Position numbers and translations under genes: made by a program
Assembly (NCBI GenBank): GCA_035384605.1
Contig: DAOOIV010000014.1
Span: 14,541-74,889, forward strand
From: Phycisphaerae bacterium
Lineage (GTDB): Bacteria > Planctomycetota > Phycisphaerae > UBA1845 > PWPN01
Length of the DNA: 60,349 nucleotides
Reading direction: 5' to 3'
The notes under the pieces: model-generated
Told to the model about the DNA's origin: nothing
What the model saw: the letters and a program-made list of their open reading frames with translations, nothing else
The model's database searches: none
In this document: positions 58,851-60,349 of the stretch, piece after piece
How the letters are laid out: each line of letters begins with the position of its first letter
How positions within the stretch are numbered: position 1 is the stretch's first letter

Positions 58851-60349
58851 CTATGTCCCTTCCCTTCGAGTGTCCTTCCCGGCCCCCGGCACGGCCATTT
58901 CCACGCGGACTACGCCACCTTCGGTTGAGGTATGCACCACCAGCCCCGAGCGGTGGAAGATCTTGAGCATGCCGCTGTTCTCGGCCAGCACGTCGGCTCC
59001 GAACTTGCGGATGCCCGCGTCGCGAGCGATCTCCACCAATCGATTAAACAAGAGCGTCCCAAGCCCCTGTCGCTGCCAGTTGTCCTGAACGACAAAAGCG
59101 AATTCGGCGCTGGTCTTGGCCGCGTCCGTCATGTAGCGGCCGACACCGACGATCTCTTCGTGTCCGGGCGGACCGACGACCGCCACAAGGGCCATTTCGG
59201 TCTCATAGTCTACGTTGCAGAAAACCTGCAGCTTGTTGTGCGGCATCGACTTGAGCGAACCGTGATAACGAAGATAAACGGTCTTCTCGCTGAACGAATA
59301 GAACATCTCCTTCATCAGCGGTTCGTCGTCGGGCTTGATCGGGCGAAGCAGAACCTCCTGCCCATTGCGAAGCGTGTACGTCTTTTCCAGATGGTCCGGG
59401 TACTCGTGCCGGGCAGGCGGCATGATCTGGTTCGGATAGACCAGCCGGCGACGTTTCGCCGCGTGCAGCAGCTCGGCCCGAAAGTCCGGGTGCGCGATGT
59501 TGATCAGGGCCATCGCACGCTCCCGCATGGTCTTGCCGTGCAGATACGCCACGCCGTATTCCGTGACCACGTAGTGAATATCGCCGCGAGTGGTCACCAC
59601 GCCTGCGCCTTCGTGCAGGCACGGAACGATTCGTGAACAGATACCCTCCGCCGATCGGGCCGTGCTCGGCATCGCGATGATCGGCTTGCCGTTCTTGGCC
59701 AGGGCCGCGCCCCGCATGAAGTCCGCGTGGCCGCCCATGCCGCTGTAGAGCTTCTGTCCGAGTGAGTCGGCACATACCTGTCCGGTCAGATCGATTTCCA
59801 GCGCCGCATTGATGGCCACCATGTTGTCGTGCTGGGAGATGATGAACGGATGGTTGGTGTAGTCCGACGGGTGCATCTCGATCTGCGGGTTGTTGTTCAG
59901 AAACTCGAACAACTCGCGGCTGCCCGCGGCGAAGCTGCCCACCGTTTTGCCCCGATGGATCGTCTTGTACTTGCCCGTGATGTTGCCGCTCCGGATAAGC
60001 TTCAGTACCCCGTCCGAGAACATCTCCGTGTGAATGCCGAGATCGTTCTTGTCCGTCAGGTGAGCCAGCACGGCATCCGGCATGCGCCCGATGCCCAGTT
60101 GCAACGTCGCACCGTCCGGAATCAGCCGGGCGATGTGGTCGGCGATCTCTTCCGTCACGTCATCGGATTGAGCGACCGGCCACTCCAGCAACGGTTCATC
60201 GTATTCCACCAGGAAGTCGATCTGGTCGGCGTGGATAAAGCAGTCGCCGAGGGTTCGGGGCATGTGCTTGTTCACCTGAGCGATGACCAGCTTGGCCGAT
60301 TCGGCGGCCGCCTTGGCCCCCGCCTGGGACGCGCTCGCCACTTCCTCCA
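58851..60349 (-). CDS. Acetyl-CoA hydrolase/CoA-transferase fused to a GNAT acetyltransferase (5' end outside the window)
   Basis: At least 498 residues are visible and the frame runs off the right edge, so roughly 140 or more N-terminal residues are missing. The first part is the C-terminal half of an acetyl-CoA hydrolase/4-hydroxybutyrate CoA-transferase: LQLGIGRMPDAVLAHL, LYSGMGGHADFMRGA, STARSAEGICSRIVP, VVTEYGVAYLHGKTMRERA. The last about 170 residues form a GNAT domain: VLLRPIKPDDEPLMKEMFYS, YLRYHGSL, then FVVQDNWQRQGLGTLLFNRL (the acetyl-CoA-binding R/Q-x-x-G-x-G/A signature). It may move CoA between acids and also acetylate, or be regulated through the GNAT part. Fusions of this order are known, so it is not a chimera of assembly. 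Confidence 0.88.
   Translation of the reverse strand, partial: EEVASASQAGAKAAAESAKLVIAQVNKHMPRTLGDCFIHADQIDFLVEYDEPLLEWPVAQSDDVTEEIADHIARLIPDGATLQLGIGRMPDAVLAHLTDKNDLGIHTEMFSDGVLKLIRSGNITGKYKTIHRGKTVGSFAAGSRELFEFLNNNPQIEMHPSDYTNHPFIISQHDNMVAINAALEIDLTGQVCADSLGQKLYSGMGGHADFMRGAALAKNGKPIIAMPSTARSAEGICSRIVPCLHEGAGVVTTRGDIHYVVTEYGVAYLHGKTMRERAMALINIAHPDFRAELLHAAKRRRLVYPNQIMPPARHEYPDHLEKTYTLRNGQEVLLRPIKPDDEPLMKEMFYSFSEKTVYLRYHGSLKSMPHNKLQVFCNVDYETEMALVAVVGPPGHEEIVGVGRYMTDAAKTSAEFAFVVQDNWQRQGLGTLLFNRLVEIARDAGIRKFGADVLAENSGMLKIFHRSGLVVHTSTEGGVVRVEMAVPGAGKDTRREGT

Overview
The window looks like a GC-rich chromosome segment from a planctomycete, most likely Phycisphaerae-like. The reasons are large secreted proteins ending in Cys-rich GACC modules and paired Asp-rich EF-hand/dockerin-like loops, a PEP-CTERM protein, a GreA fused to a very long N-terminal region (a type known from the PVC group), and many twin-arginine or PQQ-propeller proteins. 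This assignment is inferred from gene style; no rRNA or other marker is present. I found no rRNA, tRNA, CRISPR array, transposase or prophage.

Layout. 1-5034 (+): the end of one secreted protein and two complete relatives, all with the same C-terminal calcium-binding-like module; one carries ELW repeats. 5209-14094 (-): a tightly coupled six-gene surface-carbohydrate/acylation operon (asparagine synthetase, N-acetyl sugar amidotransferase, a 114-residue unknown, a fatty-acyl-AMP ligase/carrier protein/left-handed beta-helix acyltransferase fusion, a capsule-type glycosyltransferase and a beta-propeller-like protein). 14447-21223 (+): a 2258-residue secreted C10 cysteine peptidase carrying beta-helix, thrombospondin-3 and dockerin-like parts. 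21283-26129 (-): a five-gene GTPase-centred cassette (two coiled-coil proteins, a formylglycine-enzyme-like protein, a zinc-ribbon GTPase and a GAP1-like partner), with a divergent small gene at 26786-27223. It resembles the GTPase-associated conflict systems known from comparative genomics. 28092-31466 (+): two tandem collagen-like lipoproteins and a PEP-CTERM protein. 31969-40169 (+): an Old Yellow Enzyme relative, PgsA, a Tat-exported FAD oxidoreductase and a TPR/PQQ-propeller/CBM9-like protein.

40193-60349 is mostly housekeeping: serA, a GreA fusion, a TrkA/TrkH potassium pair, a cyclophilin-PKD-cyclophilin-FKBP isomerase, folK, ruvCAB, cysS, ispF and a Gfo/Idh/MocA oxidoreductase. An AbiEi/AbiEii toxin-antitoxin pair (56457-58319) is read as one frame, apparently because of one extra C. 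The right edge cuts a CoA-transferase/GNAT fusion. Between cysS and ispF lie two 77-base palindromic REP-like repeats.

The two most promising systems are the GTPase cassette and the acyl-activating fusion operon. In the first, a GTP-binding switch, a partner protein, a possible ligand-binding FGE fold and coiled-coil scaffolds are translated together. In the second, one polypeptide appears able to activate a fatty acid, carry it on a phosphopantetheine arm and pass it to a sugar made by its neighbours.
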